Shown in pieces: positions 35,249 through 44,914 of a stretch of 64,000 nt of DNA. This stretch comes from Mycolicibacterium pulveris. GTDB taxonomy: Bacteria > Actinomycetota > Actinomycetes > Mycobacteriales > Mycobacteriaceae. How positions within the stretch are numbered: the stretch's first letter is position 1; every line of letters starts with the position of its first letter. The notes under the pieces were generated by a model. It did no database searches, had not been told where the DNA came from, and saw only the letters and a program-made list of their open reading frames with translations. The stretch spans positions 1,240,001 to 1,304,000 of the forward strand of contig NZ_AP022599.1 of assembly GCF_010725725.1 (NCBI RefSeq). The letters run 5' to 3'. Made by a program: the position numbers and the translations under genes.

Positions 35249-36027
35249 CGAACGCGACCCACACCACGCCGAGGCGAAACTCGCCGCGGGTGACCACGTG
35301 GCGGTGGATCGCGGCGATCTTGGCGCTGACCCAGTTGGCCGCGCCGTTCGTCACCCAGGCGGTGGCGGGTGACTTCCTGGAGTCGGGGGCGACGAACGCG
35401 GCGCTGATCACCCCGGCCGGCTACGCGTTCAGCCTGTGGGGCCTGATCACGGTGCTCAGCGCGGCGACGATGCTGGCGGTGCTGCGGTTCGGGCTGGGCG
35501 CGTGGTGGGAGACGCGCGTGCTGGTCGACGCCAGCGTGGTGTTCGCCGGGTTCAGCGTGTGGCTGCTGGTGGCCGCGCAGGGCTGGCTGTGGGTCAGCGT
35601 GGCGGTGTTCGCGCTGATGGTGTCGGCGCTCAGCCACATCATGCGGCTGTTGGTGCGCCGCAGCCATGACCTGACGTGTGCGCGGTGGCTTGCGGTGTTG
35701 GCGACGGCGACGTTCGGGCTGTATCTGGGGTGGAGCAGCATCGCGGTGTTCGCCAACGTCGCCGCGGCGCTGATCGACAGCGGTGTGCCGGCCACGGCGG
35801 TGTGGTGGCAGCTGGCGGTGTTGGTCGCGGCCGCGGCGTTCGCGGTCGGGCTGGCGCGGATGCTGCGCGGGACGCCGGCGTATGTGGCCGGGGTGTTGTG
35901 GGCGCTGGTCGCGATCGCCATTGGTGCTGCGCAGCGCGGCAGTGCGGTGTTGGCGACGACGGCGATGCTGGCCGCGGCGCTGGTGCTCGTCGCGGCGGTG
36001 ACGGCGATGCACCGACGCCGGGTCTGA
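35245..36027 (+). CDS. Multi-pass membrane protein, TspO/MBR-like
   Basis: About eight hydrophobic helices follow a short basic leader. The TM1-TM2 region (FLESGATNAALITPAGYAFSLWGLITVLS) resembles the opening of tryptophan-rich sensory protein TspO homologues found in actinobacteria, and Trp-rich stretches follow (WWETRV, WLWVSV). TspO proteins bind porphyrins or steroids, but the function here is not established. TTG 35245 (with the sulfatase stop TTGA) gives 260 residues; GTG 35290 would give 245. It is the last gene of the amidohydrolase-sulfatase cluster. Confidence 0.7.
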   Translation: MTNATHTTPRRNSPRVTTWRWIAAILALTQLAAPFVTQAVAGDFLESGATNAALITPAGYAFSLWGLITVLSAATMLAVLRFGLGAWWETRVLVDASVVFAGFSVWLLVAAQGWLWVSVAVFALMVSALSHIMRLLVRRSHDLTCARWLAVLATATFGLYLGWSSIAVFANVAAALIDSGVPATAVWWQLAVLVAAAAFAVGLARMLRGTPAYVAGVLWALVAIAIGAAQRGSAVLATTAMLAAALVLVAAVTAMHRRRV

Positions 36028-36099
36028 CGGTTCCGTAACACCCGCGCGGCGCGCGGCGATGATCTTGACGTAGGTGCCGTTCGGAGTCGGGGAGGCCGT

Positions 36100-36678
36100 G
36101 TGCGTCGTCGCTGGAGGGCCGCGCTGGTAGCGGTCGCGCTGTCAGTCGCCGTCGTCGTCGGAGAGTTTTCGCCCACAGTGGCGCAGGCGCAGCCGACGGC
36201 CGCGGTGAAGGACTTCTCCAAGCCGGCGATCGTCATTCTGGGGTACGGCCTCCATCCGAACGGCACCATGCGCCCGGTGTTGCGTCGTCGCGTGCTGATG
36301 GGGCTGACCGTGGCGCAGTTCTTTCCGCAGTCGCCGGTCATCGTGACCGGCGGCAACCCGCGCAACGGCATCACCGAGGCCGCGCAGATGCGCCGGATGC
36401 TCACGCTGCTGGGCTTTCCGCCGCACCGGATCATCGTCGAGGACAAGGCGAACAGCACCGTGCAGAACGCGCGGTTCTCGGTGCCGCTGGCCGAGGAGGC
36501 GGACACGTCGGGCATCATCCTGGTCACGTCGTCGTCGCACCAGGACCGCGCGGACACTACATTCATCAACGAGGGCGCCAACATCCTTGCCACGGTGAGC
36601 TTTCCCGATGAGAACCCGCAGACCAACGTGGTGCAGTTCGTACACGACGTGATGAGCCCGTTCATCAACGTGCGCTAG
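36100..36678 (+). CDS. Secreted YdcF/DUF218-like protein
   Basis: GTG 36100 opens a Sec-type signal peptide: MRRRWRAALVAVALSVAVVVG with a probable AQA cleavage site near residue 30. The mature domain has the DUF218 pattern: AIVILGYGLHPNGTMRPVLRRRV, SPVIVTGGNPRNGITEAAQM, IIVEDKANSTVQNA and LVTSSSHQDRA. DUF218 proteins such as YdcF bind S-adenosylmethionine or act on cell-wall precursors (SanA/ElyC), with exact roles unclear. At 192 residues it is full length, and it is followed by a tandem-repeat gap. Confidence 0.85.
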   Translation: MRRRWRAALVAVALSVAVVVGEFSPTVAQAQPTAAVKDFSKPAIVILGYGLHPNGTMRPVLRRRVLMGLTVAQFFPQSPVIVTGGNPRNGITEAAQMRRMLTLLGFPPHRIIVEDKANSTVQNARFSVPLAEEADTSGIILVTSSSHQDRADTTFINEGANILATVSFPDENPQTNVVQFVHDVMSPFINVR

Positions 36679-36698
36679 CCCGGTGGTATCGGCGAGCC

Positions 36699-36932
36699 GC
36701 CGAGTGAGTAGCTACGGTCGCGATCCGGCGGGTTTGACAACCGTGGCTGCTATCTCGGCGCCAACGGCCAGCGGCCCGCCGCCGAGTGAGTAGCCACGGT
36801 CGCGATCCGGCGGGTTTGACAACCGTGGCTGCTATCTCGGCGCCAACGGCCAGCGGCCCGCCGCCGAGTGAGTAGCCACGGTCGTGATCCGGCGGGTTTG
36901 ACAACCGTGGCTGCTATCTCGGCGCCAACGGC
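36699..36932. repeat. 82-bp tandem repeat, three units
   Basis: Units start at 36699, 36781 and 36863 with an exact 82-bp period; the third is truncated after CGCCAACGGC. Each contains AGCCACGGT and ACCGTGGCT 20-odd bp apart, which can pair into a stem-loop, and copies differ at only one or two bases (CTACGG/CCACGG, CGCGATCC/CGTGATCC). The array fills the 324-bp gap between the YdcF-like gene and the antigen 85 gene. Confidence 0.9.
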
Positions 36933-36939
36933 GAGATAA

Positions 36940-38349
<1,410 letters not shown>

Positions 38350-38357
<8 letters not shown>

Positions 38358-39165
38358 CGGACCTCACTCTCCTGATATGCGAAACACCGTCACCCGTGGA
38401 ATCGGCTGGGCGTTCGGTGCTTTCGAGGAACGGACGCACGATGTCCATCGGGATGGGGAACACGACGGTGGAGTTCTGGTCGGCGCCGAGCTCGAGCAGG
38501 GTCTGCAGATAGCGCAGCTGCAGCGACGCCGGGCTCTCGCTGAGCGTCATCGCGGCGTCGCGCAGCTCGGTGGAGGCCTGCAGCTCGCCGTGCGCGCTGA
38601 TGACCTTCGCGCGGCGTTCGCGTTCGGCCTCGGCCTCGCGGGCCATCGCGCGCTGCATCATCTCGGGGATCTCGACGTCCTTGATCTCCACCACCTCGAC
38701 CTGAATCCCCCACGGCTCGGTCTGTCTGGCGATCGAGGCGGCCAGGTCCTCGTTGAGGTCGGCGCGGTGCGCGAGCAGGGTGTCCAGATCGGCGCGCCCG
38801 ACGACCGACCGCAGCGTGGTCTGGGCGATCTGCGAGGTGGCCACGGCGTAGTTCTCCACGGCCATCACGGATTTCGTCGCGTCGATCACCCGGAACAGCA
38901 CGACGGCGTTGACGCGGGCGGTGACGTTGTCGCGGGTGATGACCTCCTGCGGCGGGATGGTCAGCGTCACCGTGCGCAGGTCGACGCGGACCAGCTTGTC
39001 GATGCCGGGCAGCACGACGACGATGCCGGGCCCGAGCGGCCCGCGCAGCCGCCCGAGCCGAAACGCCACCCCGCGCTCGTACTCCTTGATGATGCGCAGC
39101 GACGCGATGCCCACGCCCAGCAGCACCACGGCCAGGAAGACGATCACGACCACCCAGGCGCCCAT
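38350..39165 (-). CDS. Slipin/SPFH (band 7) protein
   Basis: Slipins are stomatin-like scaffolds that oligomerise on membranes and organise functional microdomains. The 271-residue protein has one N-terminal membrane helix (WVVVIVFLAVVLLGVGIASL), then the band 7 domain: IIKEYERGVAFRLGRLRGPLGPG, VVLPGIDKLVRVDLRTVTLTI, and a long charged coiled coil (MQRAMAREAEAERERRAKVI). ATG 39165 coincides with the last base of the upstream gene, and its end overlaps the small membrane gene. Placement next to quinol NO reductase suggests it organises that enzyme in the membrane; this is inference. Confidence 0.9.
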
Positions 39166-39797
39166 CAGCGTGGCTCCCGACGATCGGATGCGTATGAGGT
39201 GCGACGACGAAGTTCCGCTTCGGCCAGTCGGTTTCGCTCCTCGATGTTGTCGTCAAGCGACTGGAACACCACGCCGTCGGGCACCGCCGGGGTGCGCCGC
39301 AGGTGTGACCACAGCGGCAGCGACACCAGCCCGGCGGCCACCGCGCTCCCGATCAGCAGCAGCGCCTCGGGCACGGTGTCGGCGGCCAGCGCCATCGCCA
39401 GCGGCCAGATGACCGCGATAGCGCTGACGGCGCAGGCGATTCCGCGGTGAAACCGGGCCGCCTCCGATGCGGGCCAGCTGTCGATCGCCCGGCTGACCTC
39501 GCGGCCGTCCTGCGAGGTGGTGCAGGTCTGCTTGACCGGGCAGGCGTTGCAGATCGACGGGCTACCGCGGTAGCGCATGACGCGGTTGTCCGGGTCGAAC
39601 GACGTCGGCCACAACCACTGGTCCTCGGGGCACAGCCAGGCATCGTGGTCCTCGTGGTAGACGAACGGACCGTTGCGGTGCCCCTCCACCGCGGCCGCCG
39701 CGCGCCGAGCGAAAGTGTCGATGCCGTAGGCGATCAGGACCAGCAGCGCGGCGTAGCCGATGGTCAGCCAGGTGGCGGCCTCGATGCCCACGGTCAC
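39165..39797 (-). CDS. Membrane protein with four-cysteine ribbon, partner of NO reductase
   Basis: This 210-residue protein has a membrane helix at residues 8-28, a soluble domain, and two further helices near 118-165 (GIACAVSAIAVIWPLAMALAA). The soluble domain carries Cys56, Cys83, Cys86 and Cys92 as C-x26-C-x2-C-x5-C, within HDAWLCPEDQWLW and SICNACPVKQTCTTS. The CxxCPVxxxC end resembles WhiB [4Fe-4S] proteins, and the arrangement also resembles the zinc ribbon of IS1182-type transposases, so the bound metal is uncertain. It overlaps norB by 4 bp (ATGA) and the slipin by one base. A role in sensing NO or assisting NorB is an inference. Confidence 0.8.
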   Translation of the reverse strand: MTVGIEAATWLTIGYAALLVLIAYGIDTFARRAAAAVEGHRNGPFVYHEDHDAWLCPEDQWLWPTSFDPDNRVMRYRGSPSICNACPVKQTCTTSQDGREVSRAIDSWPASEAARFHRGIACAVSAIAVIWPLAMALAADTVPEALLLIGSAVAAGLVSLPLWSHLRRTPAVPDGVVFQSLDDNIEERNRLAEAELRRRTSYASDRREPR

Positions 39798-42208
39798 GGG
39801 CTCGCCCCGGTGTCACGGTCATCGGGTGCCGGCGGGCGCCGGTCCGAGGCGTAGCGCGACGTGCTGCTGCCGCCGCCCGCGGTGGCCAGGCCGGTGCGGT
39901 CCTCCTCGGCCTCGGCGTGCTCCTCGACGAACAGCGTCTCGGGCGGCAGCGTCCTGGCCGTCGCCTTGATGCCGTATCGCACACCGAGCCAGGCGATCCA
40001 GAGGAACGGCAGCACGCCCCCGATGATGAACAGGAAGTCTCCGGGCATGCGCAGCCACTCCAGCACGGCGTTGCCGGGCTGGGCGATATAGCCCAGCGAG
40101 CGGGCCTCGTAGTAGCCGTCGTTGACCGAATGCCACAGCTGCAGCACCCCCAGCGGCAGCAGCGTGGCGAACACCATCCAGGCCAGCCCGATGTTGAGGC
40201 TCCAGAACGAGATCTTGGCCAGTTTGTCGGGCCATTTGTCGGCCGGGATGATGTAGCGCAGCGCGAACAGCGCCAGGCCGACGGCGAGCATGCCGTACAC
40301 GCCCATCATCGCGCCGTGCGCGTGGTTGGCGGTCAGCGCCGTGCCGATCTGGTAGTAGGACACGATCGGCAGGTTGATCAGGAAACCGAACACGCCCGCG
40401 CCCACGAAGTTCCAGAAGCCGACCGCCACCAGGAACATCACCGCCCAGCGGTGCGGGAACGGCGCGCTGCTGCGGGACTGCTGACGCGAGCCCAGCTGCA
40501 GGAACGTCCACGCCTCGACGGTGAGGAAGGTCAGCGGGATGACCTCCAGCGCGGAGAAGAACGCGCCAAGGGCCATGTGCTCCACCGGAGTTCCGGAGAA
40601 GTACAGGTGGTGCATGGTGCCGATCACGCCGCCCGCCGAGTAGAGGATGACGTCGAGGAAGATCAGCTGGATCGCGATCTTGCGCCGCACCACGCCGAGC
40701 ATCACGAAGATGTAGGCGACCATGACCGTGGTGAACAGCTCGAGGAAGTCCTCGACCCACAGGTGCACCACCCAGAACCGCCAGAATTCGGCGACGGTCA
40801 GGTGGGTTTCGGTGCCGGCGAGCAGCCCGACCGCGTAGAACGCGGGGATGGCCAGCCCGGCGTAGAAGAACAGCCACGGCATGTTGAACTTGCTCTCGGT
40901 CTTCAGCCGCGACCGGATCGAGCGGAAGACGATGGCCATCCAGATGAACAGCCCGAGAACCAGCAGGATCTGCCAGAACCTCGGCAGGTCAAGGTATTCC
41001 CACTGCTGGTCGAAGAAGATCGAGCCCTTGGCCCAGTCCACGCCGAAGGTGCTCAGCGCGGTGCCCGTCAACGTGCCGGCCACGACGATGAACAGCGCGC
41101 CGAGCAGCGCGTAGGCCAGCCAGTGCTGCCGTCGCGGTTCGCGCCCGGAGATGATGGGCGCCAAGAAGATTCCCGCCGCCAGGAAGGACGCCGCCGTCCA
41201 CAACAGCGACAGCTGCACGTGCCAGGTGCGCGCCAGGTTGAACGGCAGCAGCCGGGCCAGGTCGATGCCGAAGAAGCTGCTCAGATCGGCGCGGTAGTGC
41301 TCGATCGCCCCGCCGAGCACCGCCTGGCCGAGGAACAGCACGGCGACCACGAGGAAGAACCAGGCGGTGGCCTTCTGCGACGGCGTGATCTGCACCTCGC
41401 CGGGTTGACGGAACGCCAGCGACGGGGTTTCGGTTGCGTGCCAACCGATCTTGCGGCTCCACCGGCCGTAGAGGGCGAACAGCGCGCCGAGCCCCGCCAG
41501 CAGCGCGACCAGCGACATCGCCGACCAGACCAGGATGTCGGCCGTCGGGGTGTTGTTGACGCGGTGCTCGGGCGGCCAGTTGTTGGTGTAGGAGTAGGAG
41601 TGGCCTTCCCGCTCGGCGGCCGAAGCCCAGGCGGTCCACGCGAAGAACGCGGTCAGGTCGTTGATTTCCTGCGGGTCGGTGATGACGCGCGGGATCAGGC
41701 CGTATTTGGTGGAGTCGGTGCCGAAGATCTCGGCGTAGTGGTCGCGGATGCGCTCGAAGGCGGCGGCCTGCTCGGCGGTGAACTGCAGTGTGCCGGTGGC
41801 CTCGTCGAAGCGGTTGGTGCGCATCATCTCGACGACGGCGGCGGTGGGATCCTGCACGCCGCGGTCGCGCAGCGCGTCGCCGACGTGGTCGGCCGACAGC
41901 CGCAGGTACTCGGCCGTGTAGTCGGGGCCGAGGTAGCCGCCGTGACCCATCACCGAGCCGTACTGCTGCAGCCCGCGGCGCAGGAAGATCTGCTGGCCGT
42001 CGGTGATCTGCTGTTCGGTGAACAGCGTCTGGCCGTCCGGGCCGACCACCCGCTGCGGCAGCGGCATCGAGTCGGTGTAGGTCCGCGCCGCGAGCACGCC
42101 CATGATCAGGAAGCCGAAGACCATGACAAGCGCGACGCCCTGGACCCACCCTTTCGAGATCGCGAGCTCCGCCTTGGTCGGGCGAGGTTCCAGGAACTGC
42201 TCGGTCAT
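39794..42208 (-). CDS. norB: Quinol-dependent nitric oxide reductase (qNOR)
   Basis: qNOR reduces two NO to N2O with electrons from quinol in the cytoplasmic membrane; in non-denitrifying mycobacteria it would serve in NO detoxification. At 804 residues it is the single-subunit type: an N-terminal extension corresponding to NorC but lacking a CxxCH haem-c site (TEQQITDGQQIFLRRGLQQYGSVMGHGGY), then 12 helices with the haem-copper core. Metal-ligand histidines appear in FWVVHLWVEDFLELF, MHHLYFSG and GTALTANHAHGAMMGVYGM. ATG 42208 follows a GGGGG ribosome site. It leads the operon of four overlapping genes. Confidence 0.96.
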   Translation of the reverse strand: MTEQFLEPRPTKAELAISKGWVQGVALVMVFGFLIMGVLAARTYTDSMPLPQRVVGPDGQTLFTEQQITDGQQIFLRRGLQQYGSVMGHGGYLGPDYTAEYLRLSADHVGDALRDRGVQDPTAAVVEMMRTNRFDEATGTLQFTAEQAAAFERIRDHYAEIFGTDSTKYGLIPRVITDPQEINDLTAFFAWTAWASAAEREGHSYSYTNNWPPEHRVNNTPTADILVWSAMSLVALLAGLGALFALYGRWSRKIGWHATETPSLAFRQPGEVQITPSQKATAWFFLVVAVLFLGQAVLGGAIEHYRADLSSFFGIDLARLLPFNLARTWHVQLSLLWTAASFLAAGIFLAPIISGREPRRQHWLAYALLGALFIVVAGTLTGTALSTFGVDWAKGSIFFDQQWEYLDLPRFWQILLVLGLFIWMAIVFRSIRSRLKTESKFNMPWLFFYAGLAIPAFYAVGLLAGTETHLTVAEFWRFWVVHLWVEDFLELFTTVMVAYIFVMLGVVRRKIAIQLIFLDVILYSAGGVIGTMHHLYFSGTPVEHMALGAFFSALEVIPLTFLTVEAWTFLQLGSRQQSRSSAPFPHRWAVMFLVAVGFWNFVGAGVFGFLINLPIVSYYQIGTALTANHAHGAMMGVYGMLAVGLALFALRYIIPADKWPDKLAKISFWSLNIGLAWMVFATLLPLGVLQLWHSVNDGYYEARSLGYIAQPGNAVLEWLRMPGDFLFIIGGVLPFLWIAWLGVRYGIKATARTLPPETLFVEEHAEAEEDRTGLATAGGGSSTSRYASDRRPPAPDDRDTGASP

Positions 42209-42301
42209 GCCAAACCCCCGGGGTTGAGATTCAGAGCGTTCTGATGGTCAAAATAGCCCTAAGCGTTGAGATATTGGGGATGTTGGCGATTCCGGCGCGG
42301 T

Positions 42302-42754
42302 TCAGTCGGCGGCGGTCCAGTCGTAGGGCAGGAACTTGCCGTCGAACGTGACGACGACGCGGTCCCCGGACGGGTGCGGTTTCTTCTCGACGTTGACGCT
42401 GAAGTTGATTGCGCTCATGATGCCGTCGCCGAACTCCTCGTGGATGAGCTCCTTGATCGCGCCGCCGTAGACCTGCAGGGCCTCGTAGAAGCGGTAGATG
42501 GTGGGGTCGGTGGGCACCGCGGTGGGCAGGCCGCCGCGCATCGGCACCGCGGCGAGGACCGGTACGACGGACTCGTCGAGCCCGAGCATGCCGACGAGCG
42601 TGCGTGCGGACTCGGCCGGGATCGGGTGCTGCCCGAGCAGCGCGGAGGTGGTCCACACGACGGGCTTGTCGATGGCGTCGGCGAGTTGCTGCCAGGTCAG
42701 GCCCTTGGCGAGGCGCGCGGTGAGGATCTGCTGGGTAATTTCTTCTCGGGTCAT
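42302..42754 (-). CDS. cynS: Cyanate hydratase (cyanase)
   Basis: Cyanase converts cyanate and bicarbonate into ammonia and CO2. The 150-residue protein has an N-terminal HTH-like fold (LAKGLTWQQLADAIDKPVVWT) and the C-terminal catalytic domain: TIYRFYEALQVYGGAIKELI with the active-site Arg and Glu, and EFGDGIMSAINFSV with the catalytic Ser. All three residues are in place. It is co-directional with norB but separated by 93 bp, so it may have an independent promoter. A long inverted repeat lies 32 bp upstream of its start. Confidence 0.96.
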   Translation of the reverse strand: MTREEITQQILTARLAKGLTWQQLADAIDKPVVWTTSALLGQHPIPAESARTLVGMLGLDESVVPVLAAVPMRGGLPTAVPTDPTIYRFYEALQVYGGAIKELIHEEFGDGIMSAINFSVNVEKKPHPSGDRVVVTFDGKFLPYDWTAAD

Positions 42755-42785
42755 GTCCCTATCGTGCCGCTCTTCGCACCGAGAT

Positions 42786-42851
42786 TTCGCGAGACGTACA
42801 CCAGGGTCGCGATCGCGGACGATCCGCGGCCCTGGGTGTACGTCTCGCGAA
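42786..42851. repeat. Long inverted repeat upstream of cynS
   Basis: TTCGCGAGACGTACACC (42786-42802) and its exact inverse (42835-42851) form a 17-bp stem that extends by AGGG/CCCT past a one-base bulge. It sits between the cynS start and the end of the SDR pseudogene, so it could be an operator for cynS, a terminator of the upstream gene, or a dispersed repeat. Confidence 0.75.
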
Positions 42852-42856
42852 CCGGA

Positions 42857-43508
42857 TTAGGCGGCGGGGCGGATCGCCGGTAGGCCGCCGCCGACGGTCA
42901 GGATCGCGCCGTTGACGTAGCTGGCGGCCGGTGAGGCGAAGAACGTCACGGCGTTGGCGATCTCCTCCGGTGTGCCCGTTCGGCCCAAAGCCATTGCGCG
43001 GCCCAGGCGAAACGGCGTTGACGCGTACGCCCCTGGCCCCGAACTCGTCGGCCCACAGCTTGGTCAGCAAGTCCAGACCGGCTTTGCTCGCGCCGTAGAT
43101 GCCTGCGTCGGCGGCGGGCGTGCTCGCCGCCACGGTGCTGACGTTGACGACGGTGCCGCCGCCGCGCGCGATCATGCCCGACACGAGCTTCTGCACCAGC
43201 ACGTAGGGCGCGCGCAGGTTGGTGTTGATCTGCTCGTCGAAGTCGGCGTCGGTGGTGTCGGCGGTGGCCGCGAAGCGATAGATTCCGGCGTTGTTGACGA
43301 GGACGTCCACGTCGCCGGCCGCATCGGCGAACCGACGGGCATCGGTGGCGTCGGCGAGATCGGCGGCAATGAATCGTGCTTTGCCGCCGGCGTTTTCGAT
43401 ATCTCGCACCGTCTTCGCGCCGCGCTCGGCGTTGCGGCCGTGGACGATCACCTTGGCGCCTTCTGCGGCGTAAAGCCGGGGGGTCGGTCGTTTATCCGTG
43501 AGCGTCAC
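42857..43508 (-). pseudogene. Decayed short-chain dehydrogenase/reductase
   Basis: SDR signatures remain: AAEGAKVIVHGRN, VDVLVNNAGIYRFA, the catalytic IYGASKAGLDLLTK, and VRVNAVSPGP. Two lesions are visible. About 14 residues including the whole TGxxxGIG cofactor motif are missing between TLTDKR and AAEGAK. After VNAVSPGP the frame changes, and the correct C-terminus (AMALGRTGTPEEIANAVTFF) lies in another frame with some 12-15 residues lost. The start GTG 43508 still overlaps the stop of the upstream membrane gene (GTGA), so the operon arrangement outlived the gene. Confidence 0.8.
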
Positions 43509-43858
43509 CACAGCACGGCGATGGCGGCGGCCGCGAAGGACAGCACCCCGATCGACCAGAACATCGGCCGCGGCACCGGCTCGCCGGTGCGCTTCTGGCG
43601 CGCGCTGCCCATGCCCAGCACCCCGCCGAGGACGATCAGGATGACGAGCTTGACGCCGATCTTCGGATAGTTCAGTTCGATGCCCGCCGGCCACGGCGCC
43701 GCCAACGCCAGCCCGGTGATCAGCGACAACACCAGCCCGTAGTCCATGGCGCGGGTGGCGCGGAACCGGGCAGCGGCGGCTTCGGCGACCCAGGCCCCGA
43801 AGGTCACCGCGAACCCCACGATGTGCAGCAGTACAACTACGTCGCGTAGTAGGTCCAT
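43505..43858 (-). CDS. Small multi-pass membrane protein
   Basis: ATG 43858 gives 117 residues with four hydrophobic helices: VVVLLHIVGFAVTFGAWVA, LVLSLITGLALAAPW, VKLVILIVLGGVLGMG and WSIGVLSFAAAAIAVLW. The HIVGFAVTFGAW segment is common in small actinobacterial membrane proteins; no function is known. It overlaps the SDR pseudogene start by four bases and diverges from the luciferase-like gene, whose ATG is 39 bp away. Much longer frames upstream of this start are antisense to other genes and were not used. Confidence 0.75.
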   Translation of the reverse strand: MDLLRDVVVLLHIVGFAVTFGAWVAEAAAARFRATRAMDYGLVLSLITGLALAAPWPAGIELNYPKIGVKLVILIVLGGVLGMGSARQKRTGEPVPRPMFWSIGVLSFAAAAIAVLW

Positions 43859-43897
43859 GGCGCCAAAGTCTAGCCGCAACGGCGTAGCGTCCGTCCC

Positions 43898-44914
43898 ATG
43901 TTTGTCGACGCGATGACCACCCCGCAGCCGTTGGCGCAGATCGGCGAGGTCGCCAGGCGCACCCAGGAGGCGGGCTTCTCGGGGTTGTTGTTCACCGAAA
44001 CCGGCCGCACGGCGTATCTGAACGTCGCGGTGGCCTCGCAGGCGGCGCCGGGTCTGGCGTTGTCGACGGGGGTGGCGGTGGCGTTTCCCCGCAGCCCGTT
44101 CGTCACGGCGGCGACGGCGTGGGAGCTGCAGGAGTCCGCCGGCGGCAACTTCCGGCTGGGCCTGGGCACGCAGGTGCGCACGCATGTGGTGCGCCGCTAC
44201 GGCGTGGAGTTCGAGCGGCCGGGCCCGCGGCTGCGCGACTACGTGCTGGCGGTCAAGGCATGCTTCACGGCGTTTCGCACCGGCACGCTCGATCACCACG
44301 GCGAGTTCTACGAGCTGGACTTCATCACCCCGCAGTGGAGCCCGGGACCCATCGACGCACCCGACCCGAAAGTGGATGTGGCGGCGGTGAATCCATGGAT
44401 GCTGCGGATGGCCGGCGAAGTGGCCGACGGTGTGCATGTGCATCCACTGGGCGAGCCCGGCTACATCTGGCGCCATGTCGTGCCGAACATCGCGATCGGG
44501 GCGGAGAAGTCGGGCCGCTCCCCCGACGACGTGGCGGTGATCGTGCCGGTGCTGACGATCGTGGGTGACACCGACGAGGAACGCGCCCGCGAGCGTGAGC
44601 TGGTGCGCGCGAGCATGAGCTTCTACGGCAGCACCCCCAACTACGCGTTCATCTGGGACGAGGCCGGCTTCGAGGGGACGACGGCGCGGATCCGCGAGAA
44701 GCAGAAGGCCGGCGACTACAAGGGCATGGCCGAGCAGATCACCGACGAACACATCGCGAAGTTCGCGACGGAGTCGACGTGGGATGGATTGGCCGACACC
44801 CTCATTGAGAAGTACGGCGGCCTGGCGACGCGCATCGTGCTGTACAACTCGCTGGCCGATCCGGAGCGCATCGAACGCTACGGCGCCGTCGCGCAGCGCA
44901 TCGCGGGTTCCTAG
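43898..44914 (+). CDS. F420-dependent LLM-class oxidoreductase
   Basis: The 338-residue TIM-barrel protein shows luciferase-like features: RTQEAGFSGLLFTETG, ALSTGVAVAFPRSPFVTAATAWELQE, GNFRLGLGTQVRTHVVRRYG, and the central AAVNPWMLRMAGEVADGVHVHP. It fits the TIGR03617-type group of mycobacterial F420 enzymes. These use reduced or oxidised F420 for hydride transfer to a substrate not known here. Its 3' end overlaps the convergent LuxR remnant by 4 bp. Confidence 0.88.
   Translation: MFVDAMTTPQPLAQIGEVARRTQEAGFSGLLFTETGRTAYLNVAVASQAAPGLALSTGVAVAFPRSPFVTAATAWELQESAGGNFRLGLGTQVRTHVVRRYGVEFERPGPRLRDYVLAVKACFTAFRTGTLDHHGEFYELDFITPQWSPGPIDAPDPKVDVAAVNPWMLRMAGEVADGVHVHPLGEPGYIWRHVVPNIAIGAEKSGRSPDDVAVIVPVLTIVGDTDEERARERELVRASMSFYGSTPNYAFIWDEAGFEGTTARIREKQKAGDYKGMAEQITDEHIAKFATESTWDGLADTLIEKYGGLATRIVLYNSLADPERIERYGAVAQRIAGS

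Noticed and set aside
36699..36932. 82-bp regular repeats considered as CRISPR or an origin iteron array.
   Set aside because: The whole 82-bp period is repeated without unique spacers, there are three copies, and no replication initiator gene is present.
39917..42244. A 775-codon plus-strand frame opposite norB.
   Set aside because: Composition is His/Arg/Gln-rich with no domain, and it is exactly antisense to a clear NO reductase.
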